Origin: UTCHB3 sp964625575
GTDB taxonomy: Bacteria; Bacteroidota; Ignavibacteria; Ignavibacteriales; Ignavibacteriaceae
Reading direction: 5' to 3'
Assembly (NCBI GenBank): GCA_964625575.1
Contig: CAZVBQ010000004.1
Location: forward strand, 122,432-186,431
Length of the DNA: 64,000 nucleotides
Shown here: positions 17,727-27,010 of the stretch, one piece after another
Position numbering within the stretch: position 1 is the stretch's first letter
How the letters are laid out: the number at the start of each line of letters is the position of its first letter
Program-made: the position numbers and the translations under genes
The notes under the pieces: generated by a model
Databases searched by the model: none
What the model was told of the DNA's origin: nothing
The model's input: the letters and a program-made list of their open reading frames with translations, nothing else

Positions 17727-18614
17727 TTATATCTTCATTAACTTTTTGATCTCGTCGGGTTTCTTCCCTTGTGCCACCAGACTGAAAAAGAGCATTTGCT
17801 GATCAACGTGAGAAGTCCAGTAGTCCCAGTTATGATCCCCCTGATCGGAGAGATAGATCAAAGGCACTTTGAGTGAGCGGGCTTCCTTGGTAAAGCTTTC
17901 ATTCACTTTAGCGGCAAAATCCTTTTTACCGCAGGCGATAAAAAGCATCAGTTGGTCTTTCTTCCCTGTATAACTCTTCAGAAGTTGCACAGCGGAGTTT
18001 TTCTCCCATGTCTTCTTGTTTTTGTTCAACGAACCAAGACGTTTGCTAATCCCCCACTTGTCGGGGAATTTGGTGATGTCAAGTATTCCACTCATCGATC
18101 CGGCAGCGCGGAAATAACCTCTCATTTTCAGATAAAAGGTCACGGCACCATGCCCCCCCATGCTTAAACCGGTGATGAACCTGTTTTTTGAATCAACCCT
18201 GTATTTGTTTTCAATGAAGGGGATCATCCTTTTCCGGAACGCGGTTTCATATTGGAGTTGCTTCGCGGACGAGCTGTTCACATACCATGAGTCGTAATAT
18301 CCATCGGGGAGTACGATTATCATGCCGTATTTATCCGCGAGTTTCTGAACGTCGTAATTATTCTTCCAGTCACGCGACGAACCTGCCCACCCATGCAGAA
18401 GGTAGACGAGAGGGTACTTTTTCGTGGTCGATTTGTAGCCTTTCGGAGTGTATACGTAAACTGTATTAATAACAGTTGACGTATCCACCGGTTTCCAATC
18501 GAGCTGCTCATAAGGATATTTGGAAGAAAAGAACCTCAGCCTGACAGAATCCTGCGGCAGGGCCACACCCCAGCTTATAACCAGTAAAAGGAGTAATATT
18601 TTCTTGAAATGCAT
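17727..18614 (-). CDS. Secreted alpha/beta-hydrolase, putative esterase family (feruloyl esterase/EstD-like)
   Basis: 295 aa with a signal peptide (ILLLLLVISWGVALPQ). It matches the 'putative esterase' alpha/beta-hydrolase family: 'YPLVYLLHGWAGSSRDW' (oxyanion region), nucleophile elbow 'GLSMGGHGAV' with the catalytic Ser, and a late 'SDQGDHNWDYW' supplying the His. The acidic member is probably the Asp near 'CGKKDFA'. Such enzymes cleave ester bonds on polysaccharides, siderophores or S-formylglutathione. The secretion signal and the iron-uptake genes upstream make a sugar ester or siderophore ester plausible, but neither is shown. It lies 7 bases after the PD40 gene in the same direction. 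Confidence 0.85.
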   Translation of the reverse strand: MHFKKILLLLLVISWGVALPQDSVRLRFFSSKYPYEQLDWKPVDTSTVINTVYVYTPKGYKSTTKKYPLVYLLHGWAGSSRDWKNNYDVQKLADKYGMIIVLPDGYYDSWYVNSSSAKQLQYETAFRKRMIPFIENKYRVDSKNRFITGLSMGGHGAVTFYLKMRGYFRAAGSMSGILDITKFPDKWGISKRLGSLNKNKKTWEKNSAVQLLKSYTGKKDQLMLFIACGKKDFAAKVNESFTKEARSLKVPLIYLSDQGDHNWDYWTSHVDQQMLFFSLVAQGKKPDEIKKLMKI

Positions 18615-18621
18615 GATAATT

Positions 18622-19671
18622 CTACTTTACGTTTTCCACCCAGTCAGCGATAAAAACGTTGGTATCACCCTTGGTTTTGTTAAATCTGTTCGAGGAGAAT
18701 ACGAGGTGTTTTCCATCCTTCGTAAACATGGGGAAACCGTCGAAGGTCTCGTTAAAAGTGATCTGCTCAAGTCCCGAACCATCAACATTGACCATGTAAA
18801 GATCGAAGTTACGGGGATCTTTGCTAAGCGCGTTTGAGCAGAATATTATTCTTTTACCATCCGGGTGGAAATAAGGGGCAAAACTTGCCTTACCGAAATT
18901 GGTTACTTGTTTCATGTTTTTGCCGTCAGCATCGATAACAAATATTTCGAGGGCACCCGGTCTTACAAGTTTCTCTTTCACAAGCTCATCGTAATCCTGA
19001 AGTTCTTTTTCAGTTTTTGGTCTGCTTGCCCTGAAAACAAGTTTTGAACCGTCAGGTGAGAAGAATGCCCCGCCGTCATATCCTTTTTCAAAAGTTATTC
19101 TGGTCTGGTTGCTTCCGTCGATGTTCATGATGTAAAGTTCAGGATCACCGTCGCGGAGTGAAGTGAAAACCACCTTGTCGCCTTTTGGTGAAACGGTGGC
19201 TTCGGCATCATACGAGTTGTTGTTTGTCACCTGTTTTATGTTGCTGCCGTCAGCATGGGCAATAAATATTTCATATTCATCGTAAAGTTTCCAGACATAT
19301 CCTTTTGAGAAATCAGGGTTCTTCGGGCATTCGTGACCTGAAATGTAGGTGCTGGCATAAATTATGTTTGAGTCACCGGGGAGAAAATATGAACATGTTG
19401 TTCTTCCGAAGCCATTTGAAACCATTTTCTTGTTGCTGCCGTCGATGTTCATTGTGAATATCTGATCACATTGAAGGTCACCGGTTTTTGCCTGATATAT
19501 CAGTTTTGAATTATCGAAAGAAAGATACGCTTCAGCGTTCTCACCACCATCGGTAAGCATCCTGAGATTTTTCAGGCGTTTCTCCCCCTTGAAGGTCATG
19601 TCGGGATTACTCTGTGAAAAGGTGTTTACAGTTAAGCCAATTAGAAGTAAAAGAGTCAAGAGGCTCTTCAT
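18622..19671 (-). CDS. Secreted TolB-like beta-propeller (PD40 repeats)
   Basis: 349 aa with a signal peptide ending 'TVNTFSQ'. At least six PD40/WD40-like repeats are visible, each with the 'SPDGSKLVF'-type core: 'SFDNSKLIYQA', 'SPKGDKVVFTS', 'SPDGSKLVFRA', 'HPDGKRIIFCS', 'TKDGKHLVFSS', each preceded by 'I.N.DGSN...VT'. This is the propeller found in TolB and in many secreted peptidase-associated proteins. There is no hydrolase domain. Its partner is unknown, but the tight spacing to the esterase suggests they work together. Confidence 0.88.
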   Translation of the reverse strand: MKSLLTLLLLIGLTVNTFSQSNPDMTFKGEKRLKNLRMLTDGGENAEAYLSFDNSKLIYQAKTGDLQCDQIFTMNIDGSNKKMVSNGFGRTTCSYFLPGDSNIIYASTYISGHECPKNPDFSKGYVWKLYDEYEIFIAHADGSNIKQVTNNNSYDAEATVSPKGDKVVFTSLRDGDPELYIMNIDGSNQTRITFEKGYDGGAFFSPDGSKLVFRASRPKTEKELQDYDELVKEKLVRPGALEIFVIDADGKNMKQVTNFGKASFAPYFHPDGKRIIFCSNALSKDPRNFDLYMVNVDGSGLEQITFNETFDGFPMFTKDGKHLVFSSNRFNKTKGDTNVFIADWVENVK

Positions 19672-19734
19672 TATTTGCTCCGGTTTTGGGATTGAAAGGA
19701 AAAAAAGAAATAAAGATTGATGTAAAATAAAGGT

Positions 19735-20448
19735 CTACTGGGGAACATGTACAAGGAAAAATTCTTTGGCTGACTTCCCGATAGCCTCTGCTTCCTCCAT
19801 CGTCATGTGCATGCCAGGCACGCTCTCTTCATCATCACCTGCCTCAAGTATTGCAAGGTCTGCCCCCTTGGCATGTTTTGCAAGTTCCGGACAGTAGGCG
19901 GTGTCTCCACCGTAACAGATCTTCGTACCGTTCCATGTGAGCTTATATCCCAGCGCTGGAACAAGGCGGGTTTCCGCACCACTTCCTGTTATTTCACTGT
20001 GTTTAACGGGAAACGGGTTGATCGCCACACCCCTTCTCACAAATCTCTTAAAATCCATTATCGGACGCAGAATGATCGAATAAGGCGTGCTGTTTGAATA
20101 AACCGTTCTGAAAGCGCTGTAAATGCTCTCGATCTCAGGACAGCCTTCGGGGTACCAGATGTTCAGAGGCGATCTTTTTCGCATTACCCTGAGGTAGGTG
20201 AGCAATGCCCAAACACCCCCAACGTGGTCGTGATGCCCGTGTGTTATGAAAACATCGGTTATCGAAAGAATTTCATCAGTTTCAAGCTCTTCGTTCAGAT
20301 CCCTGAGGATCCCGTCACCGGGGTCGATGACGATCTTCGACTCACCCGCGCGCACCAGGATCCCGGTTGCGATCGCGGGGATCGAGCAAAAAATCTTTAT
20401 ACTGAAACTGTTCTTCTCCCAATAGATCGGATACTCTGATTTCACCAT
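19735..20448 (-). CDS. MBL-fold metallo-hydrolase, RNase Z-like
   Basis: 237 aa. The metal-binding signature 'THGHHDHVGG' (HxHxDH) is at about residues 90-99. Later ligands are His in 'PVKHSEITG', Asp in 'CYGGDTAYC' and the final His in 'FFLVHVPQ', an order like that of RNase Z and its relatives. No signal peptide is seen, so it is cytoplasmic. The substrate cannot be read from the sequence. It begins 16 bases after feoB ends and is probably co-transcribed with the fur-feo genes. Confidence 0.85.
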   Translation of the reverse strand: MVKSEYPIYWEKNSFSIKIFCSIPAIATGILVRAGESKIVIDPGDGILRDLNEELETDEILSITDVFITHGHHDHVGGVWALLTYLRVMRKRSPLNIWYPEGCPEIESIYSAFRTVYSNSTPYSIILRPIMDFKRFVRRGVAINPFPVKHSEITGSGAETRLVPALGYKLTWNGTKICYGGDTAYCPELAKHAKGADLAILEAGDDEESVPGMHMTMEEAEAIGKSAKEFFLVHVPQ

Positions 20449-20464
20449 TTTCGCGCCCGTAAGG

Positions 20465-22501
20465 TTAGATGACTACCATGGCGGTGAGTCCGCCGACAAA
20501 AAATGCAATTACCCACGCGCTTATCCAGATCGCGAAACCCTCTTTCCAACCCCTTTCCTTAAGCATTACCATGAAGGAGGCAATGCACGGAACGAACAGA
20601 GTGATAACAATCAGTGAAACCGCGACCTGCATAGGAGAGAGCGCGAGATCGTAAAGACCGGCGCCGCCAAAATCACGTCTCACGGTACCCATCACAAAAG
20701 CAACGGAAGCCTCTGAGGGGAGTTTCAGCCAATTCACAGTAAGTGGCTCAAGCCAACCGGTGAACACCTGAAGAAGTCCGGTGATCTCCATCAGGCCTAC
20801 GGCAAGCGCGCCAACAAAGAACCAAAGGGCGGCTTCTTTCATGAATCCGATTGTTCTGTGCCATGTCTTTTTAAGAATATTGTCGAATCTTGGGATCCTC
20901 ATCATCGGAAGATCAATAAGAAGTGGCGAGCTCTGTCCCGGTAATAATTTGTGAAGAACTGTCGACACCGTGAGCATCATTGCCACGATAACAGAGCCGT
21001 AGATCAAGGCTGCTGAAGGTCCCGCGCTTCCGGCAAGGACAGCTATCACTGCCAACTGCGCTGAACACGGAATAACAAACTGAAGTATGGCTGTGGCAAT
21101 GGTTTTTTCCCTCTCGGTGCCGAGTATTCTGGTAGTGATTGTGGCCATGGTTACACATCCGAAACCGAGAAGGATCGGAATTATCGCCCTTCCGTTCAGG
21201 CCGATCCGGGAGAGTGACCTGTCCATCATGGTTGCCAGCCTCGGGAGGTAACCTGAATCTTCGAGTATGGCCATTACGAAATAAAACGCGACAACCAGTG
21301 GCAGAAGAAGGAAAAGAAGGTAAGTTATGGTCATGCTGAACACACCGAACTCACCAAAGAAAAGCCTGACCAACGGATTCTCGAAGTCAAAGTGAACATC
21401 TGAATCCTTGTCCGATGCTGCCTGTTCAAACGCGAGCCTCTGGGGCTGGTTGTATCTTAAACCCTCTTTAAATGAGAAGGTGTTTGACGCAGCAGGCTTC
21501 CCTTCCGGGTTAAGATGGTCAACTTTTATATCTACCGCGGCAAATTCACTTACTAATTTTTTAGTGTAAAACTCAAAGTATTTTTTCCCTACAACGTCTT
21601 CGGTAAAACCAACCACCTGTTGGGCAACCACATCCCCGATCAGATAGTATAGTACCACGAGCATGAAGGCAAGAATCGGAAGTCCCGTCAAAGGATTCAG
21701 CGAGTAAGATCCAAGTTTATTGAAGAAACGCCCCTTCGAAGTATCTTCATATTCAACCTCCGAGATGATCTCGTTCACTGTTTTTCTTCTGTCAATGTAG
21801 ATGGTTTCACGATCGTCAGCGGTTCCCGGTTCATATCCATACTTCGCGGAAACCTCTTCATCCCCTTCCGCCACTAAAAGCGCGACTCCCCTGTCGTAAT
21901 TGTTTACTATGTGCTGGTTCAGCCTGCCGGTTATCTCCCCGCTCACAAATCCCGCGCGGGCTTTTTCTATTGCTTCAGGAAGCAGGTCAAAACCTGTACC
22001 CGCTATGGCTGAAGTTTCAATAACCTCAACCCCGAAAAGGGCAGAAAGCCTCGCGGCTTCAATTCTGATCTTTTTCCTTTTTACTTCATCGCTGAAATTC
22101 AGAACGATAGAAACTTTTTTACCCATTTCGATCAGTTGTTTGGTCAGGAACAGATCCCTTTCAAGATGCAGGGAATTGACCACGTTCAATATTATATCGG
22201 CTTCAAGGATGACATCCCGCGCGACTCTTTCTTCATCGTTGAAAGAAGAGACACCATAAATACCGGGTGTATCAAGAATGTCATATTTCCCGAAAGTACC
22301 ACGACTTATTGAAACTGTGGTGCCGGGGAAATTTGAGACGTCGGCATAAAGACCACTGAGATGATTGAATACCAGAGATTTTCCGACATTGGGGTTGCCA
22401 ACCAGTACAACACGCTTCCTGTCGGATATGGTTGAAATATCTTCTCTATTTTTTAACAGATCTTGTGGGCTTGCTTTGATGCCCGTATTCTCGGTTCTCA
22501 T
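20465..22501 (-). CDS. feoB: Ferrous iron transporter FeoB
   Basis: 678 aa. The N-terminal GTPase domain has G1 'GNPNVGKS', a G2 Thr in 'FPGTTVS', G3 'DTPGIYG' and G4 'LNFSDE'. A helical linker and eight or so membrane helices follow, with 'gate' Cys motifs 'GFGCVTMATITTR' and 'IPCSAQLAV'. FeoB moves Fe(II) across the inner membrane with FeoA as partner. The first gate motif lacks the 'VPA' seen in E. coli-type FeoB ('GCNVPA'), so this is a divergent subtype. A hydrophilic insert of about 80 residues (about 300-380) sits between the first membrane helices. feoA ends 3 bases upstream. Confidence 0.93.
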   Translation of the reverse strand: MRTENTGIKASPQDLLKNREDISTISDRKRVVLVGNPNVGKSLVFNHLSGLYADVSNFPGTTVSISRGTFGKYDILDTPGIYGVSSFNDEERVARDVILEADIILNVVNSLHLERDLFLTKQLIEMGKKVSIVLNFSDEVKRKKIRIEAARLSALFGVEVIETSAIAGTGFDLLPEAIEKARAGFVSGEITGRLNQHIVNNYDRGVALLVAEGDEEVSAKYGYEPGTADDRETIYIDRRKTVNEIISEVEYEDTSKGRFFNKLGSYSLNPLTGLPILAFMLVVLYYLIGDVVAQQVVGFTEDVVGKKYFEFYTKKLVSEFAAVDIKVDHLNPEGKPAASNTFSFKEGLRYNQPQRLAFEQAASDKDSDVHFDFENPLVRLFFGEFGVFSMTITYLLFLLLPLVVAFYFVMAILEDSGYLPRLATMMDRSLSRIGLNGRAIIPILLGFGCVTMATITTRILGTEREKTIATAILQFVIPCSAQLAVIAVLAGSAGPSAALIYGSVIVAMMLTVSTVLHKLLPGQSSPLLIDLPMMRIPRFDNILKKTWHRTIGFMKEAALWFFVGALAVGLMEITGLLQVFTGWLEPLTVNWLKLPSEASVAFVMGTVRRDFGGAGLYDLALSPMQVAVSLIVITLFVPCIASFMVMLKERGWKEGFAIWISAWVIAFFVGGLTAMVVI

Positions 22502-22504
22502 CGT

Positions 22505-22735
22505 TTAATTTTCTTCTGAAATCAAAATTTGCCTCGCCAGTTCATATCCGAGGGCGATCTCCTGCCTGTTTTTTTGTATCACAACCGTTCCGCCGGGGAG
22601 CCTCTCAAGACAGAATATCCTGTCACCTTCACTTATGCCCAACCTGATAAGTTGTACCTTTATTAATCCCTGGGGCAGGCCAAGGATCGTTATGTAGTTC
22701 CCCTTCCGGGCGTTGTCAAGAGTTCTTTTTTCCAT
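22505..22735 (-). CDS. feoA: FeoA small SH3-like partner of FeoB
   Basis: 76 aa from ATG 22735 ('MEKRTLDNARKG'). The FeoA fold is visible: 'ILGLPQGLIKVQLIRLGISEGDRIFCLERLPGGTVVIQKNRQEIALGYELARQILI'-type order of strands with the characteristic 'RLG...G' and 'IALG...A..I'. The start overlaps the last 20 bases of fur, which points to coupled translation. In-frame starts further upstream lie deeper inside fur and add residues foreign to FeoA. Confidence 0.88.
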   Translation of the reverse strand: MEKRTLDNARKGNYITILGLPQGLIKVQLIRLGISEGDRIFCLERLPGGTVVIQKNRQEIALGYELARQILISEEN

Positions 22736-23180
22736 TGAAAAAGGGGCAGTCATTTTTTTTGTCGCAACGCGCGAAAATGTTGTATGAATAGCTTGAAGTC
22801 TTAAAGCCCAGTTGCTCACCTATCTCTTTTGAAAGCTCTTCGATCCTGCTTTCAGTGAACTCGACGATCCTTCCGCAATCTATGCAGACAAGATGGAAGT
22901 GGTTCTGACGCTTGAAGTTACTCTCGTAGTAGTTTACCTTGTTGGAGAAATTCCGGAGCGAGAGGAGGTCTGCCTGACAGAGGAGTTCGAGGGTGTTGTA
23001 CACGGTTGCCCGTGATACGCGGGAATGGTTGTTTTTCATCGAGATGAAGAGCTCATCCGCCGAAAAATGTCCGTCGAACTCAAGTGCCGCGTCGAGAACT
23101 TCGAATCTTTCCGGAGTGATCCTGTTGTTCCCTCGCTTTAGAAAGTCGCGGAACAACTCGTTTGCCTGGTGGTTTTTCAA
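22716..23180 (-). CDS. fur: Fur-family metalloregulator
   Basis: 154 aa from TTG 23180. A winged-helix DNA-binding half (about 10-85: 'ITPERFEVLDAAL...SRVSRATVYNTLELL') is followed by a dimerisation/metal half: 'HFHLVCIDCGRIVEF', with structural CxxC, and a second 'CDKKNDCPF' pair near the end. This fits Fur/PerR/Zur proteins. Position as the first gene before feoA-feoB strongly favours an iron-responsive repressor of its own operon. A small palindrome lies just upstream (23198-23210). Confidence 0.9.
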   Translation of the reverse strand: MKNHQANELFRDFLKRGNNRITPERFEVLDAALEFDGHFSADELFISMKNNHSRVSRATVYNTLELLCQADLLSLRNFSNKVNYYESNFKRQNHFHLVCIDCGRIVEFTESRIEELSKEIGEQLGFKTSSYSYNIFARCDKKNDCPFFNGKKNS

Positions 23181-23197
23181 TGCATTTACAAATTATT

Positions 23198-23210
23198 TAG
23201 ATTTGATCTA
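23198..23210. promoter_or_regulatory. Small palindrome upstream of fur, candidate operator
   Basis: TAGAT-TTG-ATCTA is a perfect 5-3-5 inverted repeat 18 bases upstream of the fur start, in AT-rich DNA between fur and the divergent CotH gene. Its position suits autoregulation of fur-feoAB. It does not match the classical 19-bp Fur box closely, so the assignment is tentative. Confidence 0.35.
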
Positions 23211-23366
23211 CATAAAAATAAAGGTTACCCGGGAGATAAACAAATTATTTTTTGGCACGGTTGTCTCAACCTCCAAATCGAGGGAATTGGAGTCAACATT
23301 ATGCCGTTAATTCCATATTTTAAAGGTTGAGTTATAAATAAATCTCAGCCTTGAAAGCCAAATAAA

Positions 23367-25052
23367 ATGAAAAGTTTATTTACTGCCCTGCTGATCCTGA
23401 TCAACTTCTCGCCGCGGGCACAGGTACAGTTTACATCATCGAACCTGCCGATCGTTGTTATTAACACTCACGGACAGGAGATACCCAACAACGGGAAGAT
23501 CACTGCCGACATGGGGGTAATATGGAACGGTGACGGTGTTAGAAATAATTTGACCGACCCGTATAACCACTATAACGGTAAGATAGGTATTGAGCTGAGG
23601 GGCTCAAGCTCGCAGCAGTTCCCTAAAAAAGGGTATGCTGTTGAAACAAGGGATTCAGCCGGGGAAAATCTTAATGTACAACTCCTCGGTTTCCCCTCTG
23701 AAAATGACTGGGTCTTTAACGCAACTTACAATGATAAAACCTTGATGCGCGACGTATTGATTTACGATGCCGCGCGGAAAACCGGCAGATACGCTTCGCG
23801 TTCAAAGTATTTTGAGCTCGTTCTTAACGGTGACTACAGGGGTGTTTACATCCTCTTTGAAAAGATAAAGCAGGATAAAAACCGGGTCGACATAAAAGGT
23901 ATCAAGCCTGATGACGTTTCGGGCGATGCGGTCACCGGCGGATATGTGATAAAGGTAGACAAGTTTGACGGTGAGGATAACGGAGGATGGAATTCAAATT
24001 TCTATCCCTTCCCGGGCTCTACTTTCCCGACCGTTTATCAGTTTCATGAACCGAAATATTCTGAGATTGTCGCGCAGCAGATCAACTACATCAAGTCGTT
24101 CATCACCAACTTTGAGACGGTGATGTATAACAATCTATATGCAGATACAACCATTGGATTCCCGAAAATTGCTGATGAAGCCTCATTTGCCGATTTCTTC
24201 CTGATAAATGAGTTCGCGAAAAATGTGGATGGCTTCCGCCTCAGCAGTTACATGTACAAAGACAGGGACAGCAGAAACCCAAAGCTCGTCATGGGACCGG
24301 TCTGGGACTTCAACGGTGGACTCGGCAACGCGAATTACTACGATAGTTGGATAAACACCGGGTGGGAACTCGATTTCCTGACGACAAACCAGAGTTTTAT
24401 GACCTCAGACCAGTTTCAGGTCCCTTTCTGGTGGAGAAAACTCAAGGATTGGCCCCGCTTCCAGAGTCTTATCAAAGAGCGTTGGACGGTGCTGAAGACC
24501 ACCGCTTTTGATCGCACCCGGATATTTAATGTAATCGATTCGGTTGCAAATCACCTGCAGGAGAGCCGCGCGAGAAATTTTCAGAGGTGGCCGGTTCTCG
24601 GCGTGTGGATATGGCCCAATTATTATGTCGGACAAACATATCAGGATGAAATAACATATTTAAAGAACTGGATTACCGGCCGCCTGCTTTGGATGAACTC
24701 GGCTATAAATCTTTTTACCCGGGTTGAAGATGAGAATCCGGTGATCCCTGAAAAACTGGAAGTGGTGAATTACCCCAATCCGTTTTCAGCCAACTCCCTT
24801 ACCGCCGGGTCTTCAACGCTGGTTTACTTTACAGTGCCAACGGAGGGGAATGTTACGGTAAGAATGTACGACTCAAGAGGAAGTCTTGTGTCTGAATTGA
24901 TGAACAGAGCGGTGACCACAGGGCATTACGAAGTGAGGGTGGAGCCTGTGAAACTCGGAATATCATCCGGATTTTACCCCGTTATAGTTACATTTACATC
25001 CGGCGCAGGCACAACCACGACCGGATCGGCAAAACTTGTTTATTTGAAGTAA
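23367..25052 (+). CDS. CotH-like secreted protein with T9SS sorting domain
   Basis: 561 aa. A short signal peptide precedes a CotH domain (about 25-430): 'IGIELRGSSSQQFPKKGYAVETRD', 'NDWVFNATYNDKTLMRDVLIYDAARK', 'YRGVYILFEKIKQDKNRVDI', 'GPVWDFNGGLGNANY'. CotH proteins have an atypical kinase fold; spore CotH phosphorylates coat protein. The C-terminus (about 470-561, 'KLEVVNYPNPFSAN...' to 'GSAKLVYLK') is a type IX secretion sorting domain, so the protein should be exported through the outer membrane and attached or released. It is alone in its direction upstream of potA; the link to either neighbour is unclear. Confidence 0.88.
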   Translation: MKSLFTALLILINFSPRAQVQFTSSNLPIVVINTHGQEIPNNGKITADMGVIWNGDGVRNNLTDPYNHYNGKIGIELRGSSSQQFPKKGYAVETRDSAGENLNVQLLGFPSENDWVFNATYNDKTLMRDVLIYDAARKTGRYASRSKYFELVLNGDYRGVYILFEKIKQDKNRVDIKGIKPDDVSGDAVTGGYVIKVDKFDGEDNGGWNSNFYPFPGSTFPTVYQFHEPKYSEIVAQQINYIKSFITNFETVMYNNLYADTTIGFPKIADEASFADFFLINEFAKNVDGFRLSSYMYKDRDSRNPKLVMGPVWDFNGGLGNANYYDSWINTGWELDFLTTNQSFMTSDQFQVPFWWRKLKDWPRFQSLIKERWTVLKTTAFDRTRIFNVIDSVANHLQESRARNFQRWPVLGVWIWPNYYVGQTYQDEITYLKNWITGRLLWMNSAINLFTRVEDENPVIPEKLEVVNYPNPFSANSLTAGSSTLVYFTVPTEGNVTVRMYDSRGSLVSELMNRAVTTGHYEVRVEPVKLGISSGFYPVIVTFTSGAGTTTTGSAKLVYLK

Positions 25053-25074
25053 TTGAAAGGAGACACCCTGCCTG

Positions 25075-26157
25075 ATGCTCGAACTTAAGGAGATAAGAAA
25101 ATCCTTTGGCAGATCAACCGTTGTTGATGGTATTTCCCTCGTAATTGGCGAAGGAGAGTTTTTCTGCCTCTTGGGTCCCAGCGGATGCGGCAAGACCACA
25201 CTTCTCAGAATGATAGCCGGGTTTGAAACACCCGATTCGGGTTCTATCATGTTCAACGGAGAGGAGATAAGTGAACAACCGGCCTATAAAAGGGATTTTA
25301 ATCTTATTTTCCAAAATTTCGCGCTCTTCCCGCACCTTTCGGTGTATGACAATATAGCTTTTGGGCTGAGGGTTAAAAAGATCGGCAAGGAGGAAACCGC
25401 CTCAAGGGTGGCATCGGTCATCTCTTCCCTCGGGCTCGAAGGATTCGAAAAAAGGATGCCTTCCGCCCTCTCCGGTGGTCAGCAGCAAAGGGTTGCCGTT
25501 GCCCGCGCGATCGTTAACCGGCCAAGGCTTCTCCTCCTTGATGAACCCTTGAGTTCGCTTGATAAAAAGATCGCCGAAAGAACTTTGATCGAGCTCACCG
25601 ACTTGCAGAAAAAGCTTGGTATCACTTTCATTTATGTAACCCACAATCAGGATGAAGCCCTCTCGCTCGCCGACCGTATCGCCCTGATGAATGGCGGGAA
25701 GATCGTACAACTCGACTCACCTGAAGTGCTTTATGAACGTCCCGTAAACCGCTTCGCCGCGGGGTTTGTCGGGAAGATGAACTTCCTCCCTTGCGAGTTA
25801 ACCTCAGTTGAAGGCAACCTCCACAAAATGAGATTGGTTGACGGAAGTGAGATCGAGTTTCTTTCACGTCACACCTTTCCCGCGGGCGGTAATTCCCTTT
25901 TCACGATCCGCCCCGAAAATATCACCGTAACGGCGGAGCCGCACACCAACGGACATAATTTCGTTACCGGGGTCTTGAAGCACAAGATATACATGGGCGA
26001 CTATTATGAGTTTGAGTTTGATCTTGGAAACGGGGTAATATTCAGGGTGCAGGCGAATAAAACAGGCAACAATTCATGGTTTCACTCATTTTCCGCGGGA
26101 GAGGTCTACTACCTTTCGTGGGAAAAAACAGCCGGATGGCCCGTAGTTGAAGAATAA
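25075..26157 (+). CDS. potA: Spermidine/putrescine ABC transporter ATPase
   Basis: 360 aa. Walker A 'GPSGCGKTT', Q-loop 'LIFQNFALFPHL', signature 'LSGGQQQRVAVARA', Walker B 'LLLLDEPLSSLD' and the switch His in 'IYVTHNQDEAL' are all present. The C-terminal third is a TOBE-type regulatory domain ('VGKMNFLPCELTSVEGN'). The order with permease genes fits PotA, the ATPase of polyamine import. It overlaps potB by 11 bases and has a GGAGA site before its ATG. Confidence 0.93.
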   Translation: MLELKEIRKSFGRSTVVDGISLVIGEGEFFCLLGPSGCGKTTLLRMIAGFETPDSGSIMFNGEEISEQPAYKRDFNLIFQNFALFPHLSVYDNIAFGLRVKKIGKEETASRVASVISSLGLEGFEKRMPSALSGGQQQRVAVARAIVNRPRLLLLDEPLSSLDKKIAERTLIELTDLQKKLGITFIYVTHNQDEALSLADRIALMNGGKIVQLDSPEVLYERPVNRFAAGFVGKMNFLPCELTSVEGNLHKMRLVDGSEIEFLSRHTFPAGGNSLFTIRPENITVTAEPHTNGHNFVTGVLKHKIYMGDYYEFEFDLGNGVIFRVQANKTGNNSWFHSFSAGEVYYLSWEKTAGWPVVEE

Positions 26158-27010
26158 CCGGCGGGAGTTCCTCCTCTTCATTACGCCTCCCGGATTCTGG
26201 CTGCTGATATTCTTTTTAGTGCCTTTATTTCTGGTTTTCGGGTATTCTTTCGCCATCAAGGATGCCTACGGAGGGGTGCAACATGGGCTGACCCTCGAAA
26301 ATTTCAGCCAGGTTTTCGATCCTCTTTATCTGCCGGTGCTGCTCAGATCGGTCGTGATCTCAGCAGGCATAACAATCTTAACCGTCTTGTCCGGGTATCC
26401 CGTGGCTTATTACATCAGCTTCACGAAGAGCAAACTGAAATATCTCCTGCTTTTCGCGGTCACCCTGCCACTTTGGACAAATTTTCTGGTTAAAGTTTAT
26501 TCCTTCATGATCCTTTTGGGTGAAAATGGTCTGATAAATAACGCCCTGATCTCTTCCGGCATTATCTCATCACCTTTGCCCCTGATCAACAATTCATTTT
26601 CGCTCGTTCTCTCTTTTGTTTATATCAATCTTCCGTTTCTAATAATGCCGGTTTACGCCGCGCTCGATAAAATCGATCCATCGATAATCGAGGCTTCACA
26701 CGACCTGGGGGCATCTTCAACCACCACATTTTTCAGGGTGGTACTTCCATATTCGGCTCCCGGACTTGCCGCGGGGGTGGTGTTTGTTCTGATCCCAACT
26801 CTCACCAACTTTCTGGTACCTGAATTTCTGGGCGGAATGAACAACTATATGATCGGCAACCTTATACAGCAGCAATTCTCCCACTCGAGAAACCTTCCAC
26901 TGGGTGCCGCGTTCTCAACTGTCATGATCGTGGCTGTGGTGATCATGGTCTCGCTTTACTTGCGGTATTTCAATCCGTACAAAGAGGGAAAGGAGGAAAA
27001 TGAGCGATAA
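26147..27010 (+). CDS. potB: Polyamine ABC transporter permease PotB
   Basis: 287 aa from TTG 26147, inside the end of potA. Six membrane helices are visible. The EAA loop that docks the ATPase is 'EASHDLGASSTTTFFRVVLP' (about 183-202). It fits the PotB subfamily of binding-protein-dependent permeases and should pair with the PotC half of the next gene, with which it overlaps by 11 bases. Confidence 0.92.
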   Translation: MKNNRREFLLFITPPGFWLLIFFLVPLFLVFGYSFAIKDAYGGVQHGLTLENFSQVFDPLYLPVLLRSVVISAGITILTVLSGYPVAYYISFTKSKLKYLLLFAVTLPLWTNFLVKVYSFMILLGENGLINNALISSGIISSPLPLINNSFSLVLSFVYINLPFLIMPVYAALDKIDPSIIEASHDLGASSTTTFFRVVLPYSAPGLAAGVVFVLIPTLTNFLVPEFLGGMNNYMIGNLIQQQFSHSRNLPLGAAFSTVMIVAVVIMVSLYLRYFNPYKEGKEENER

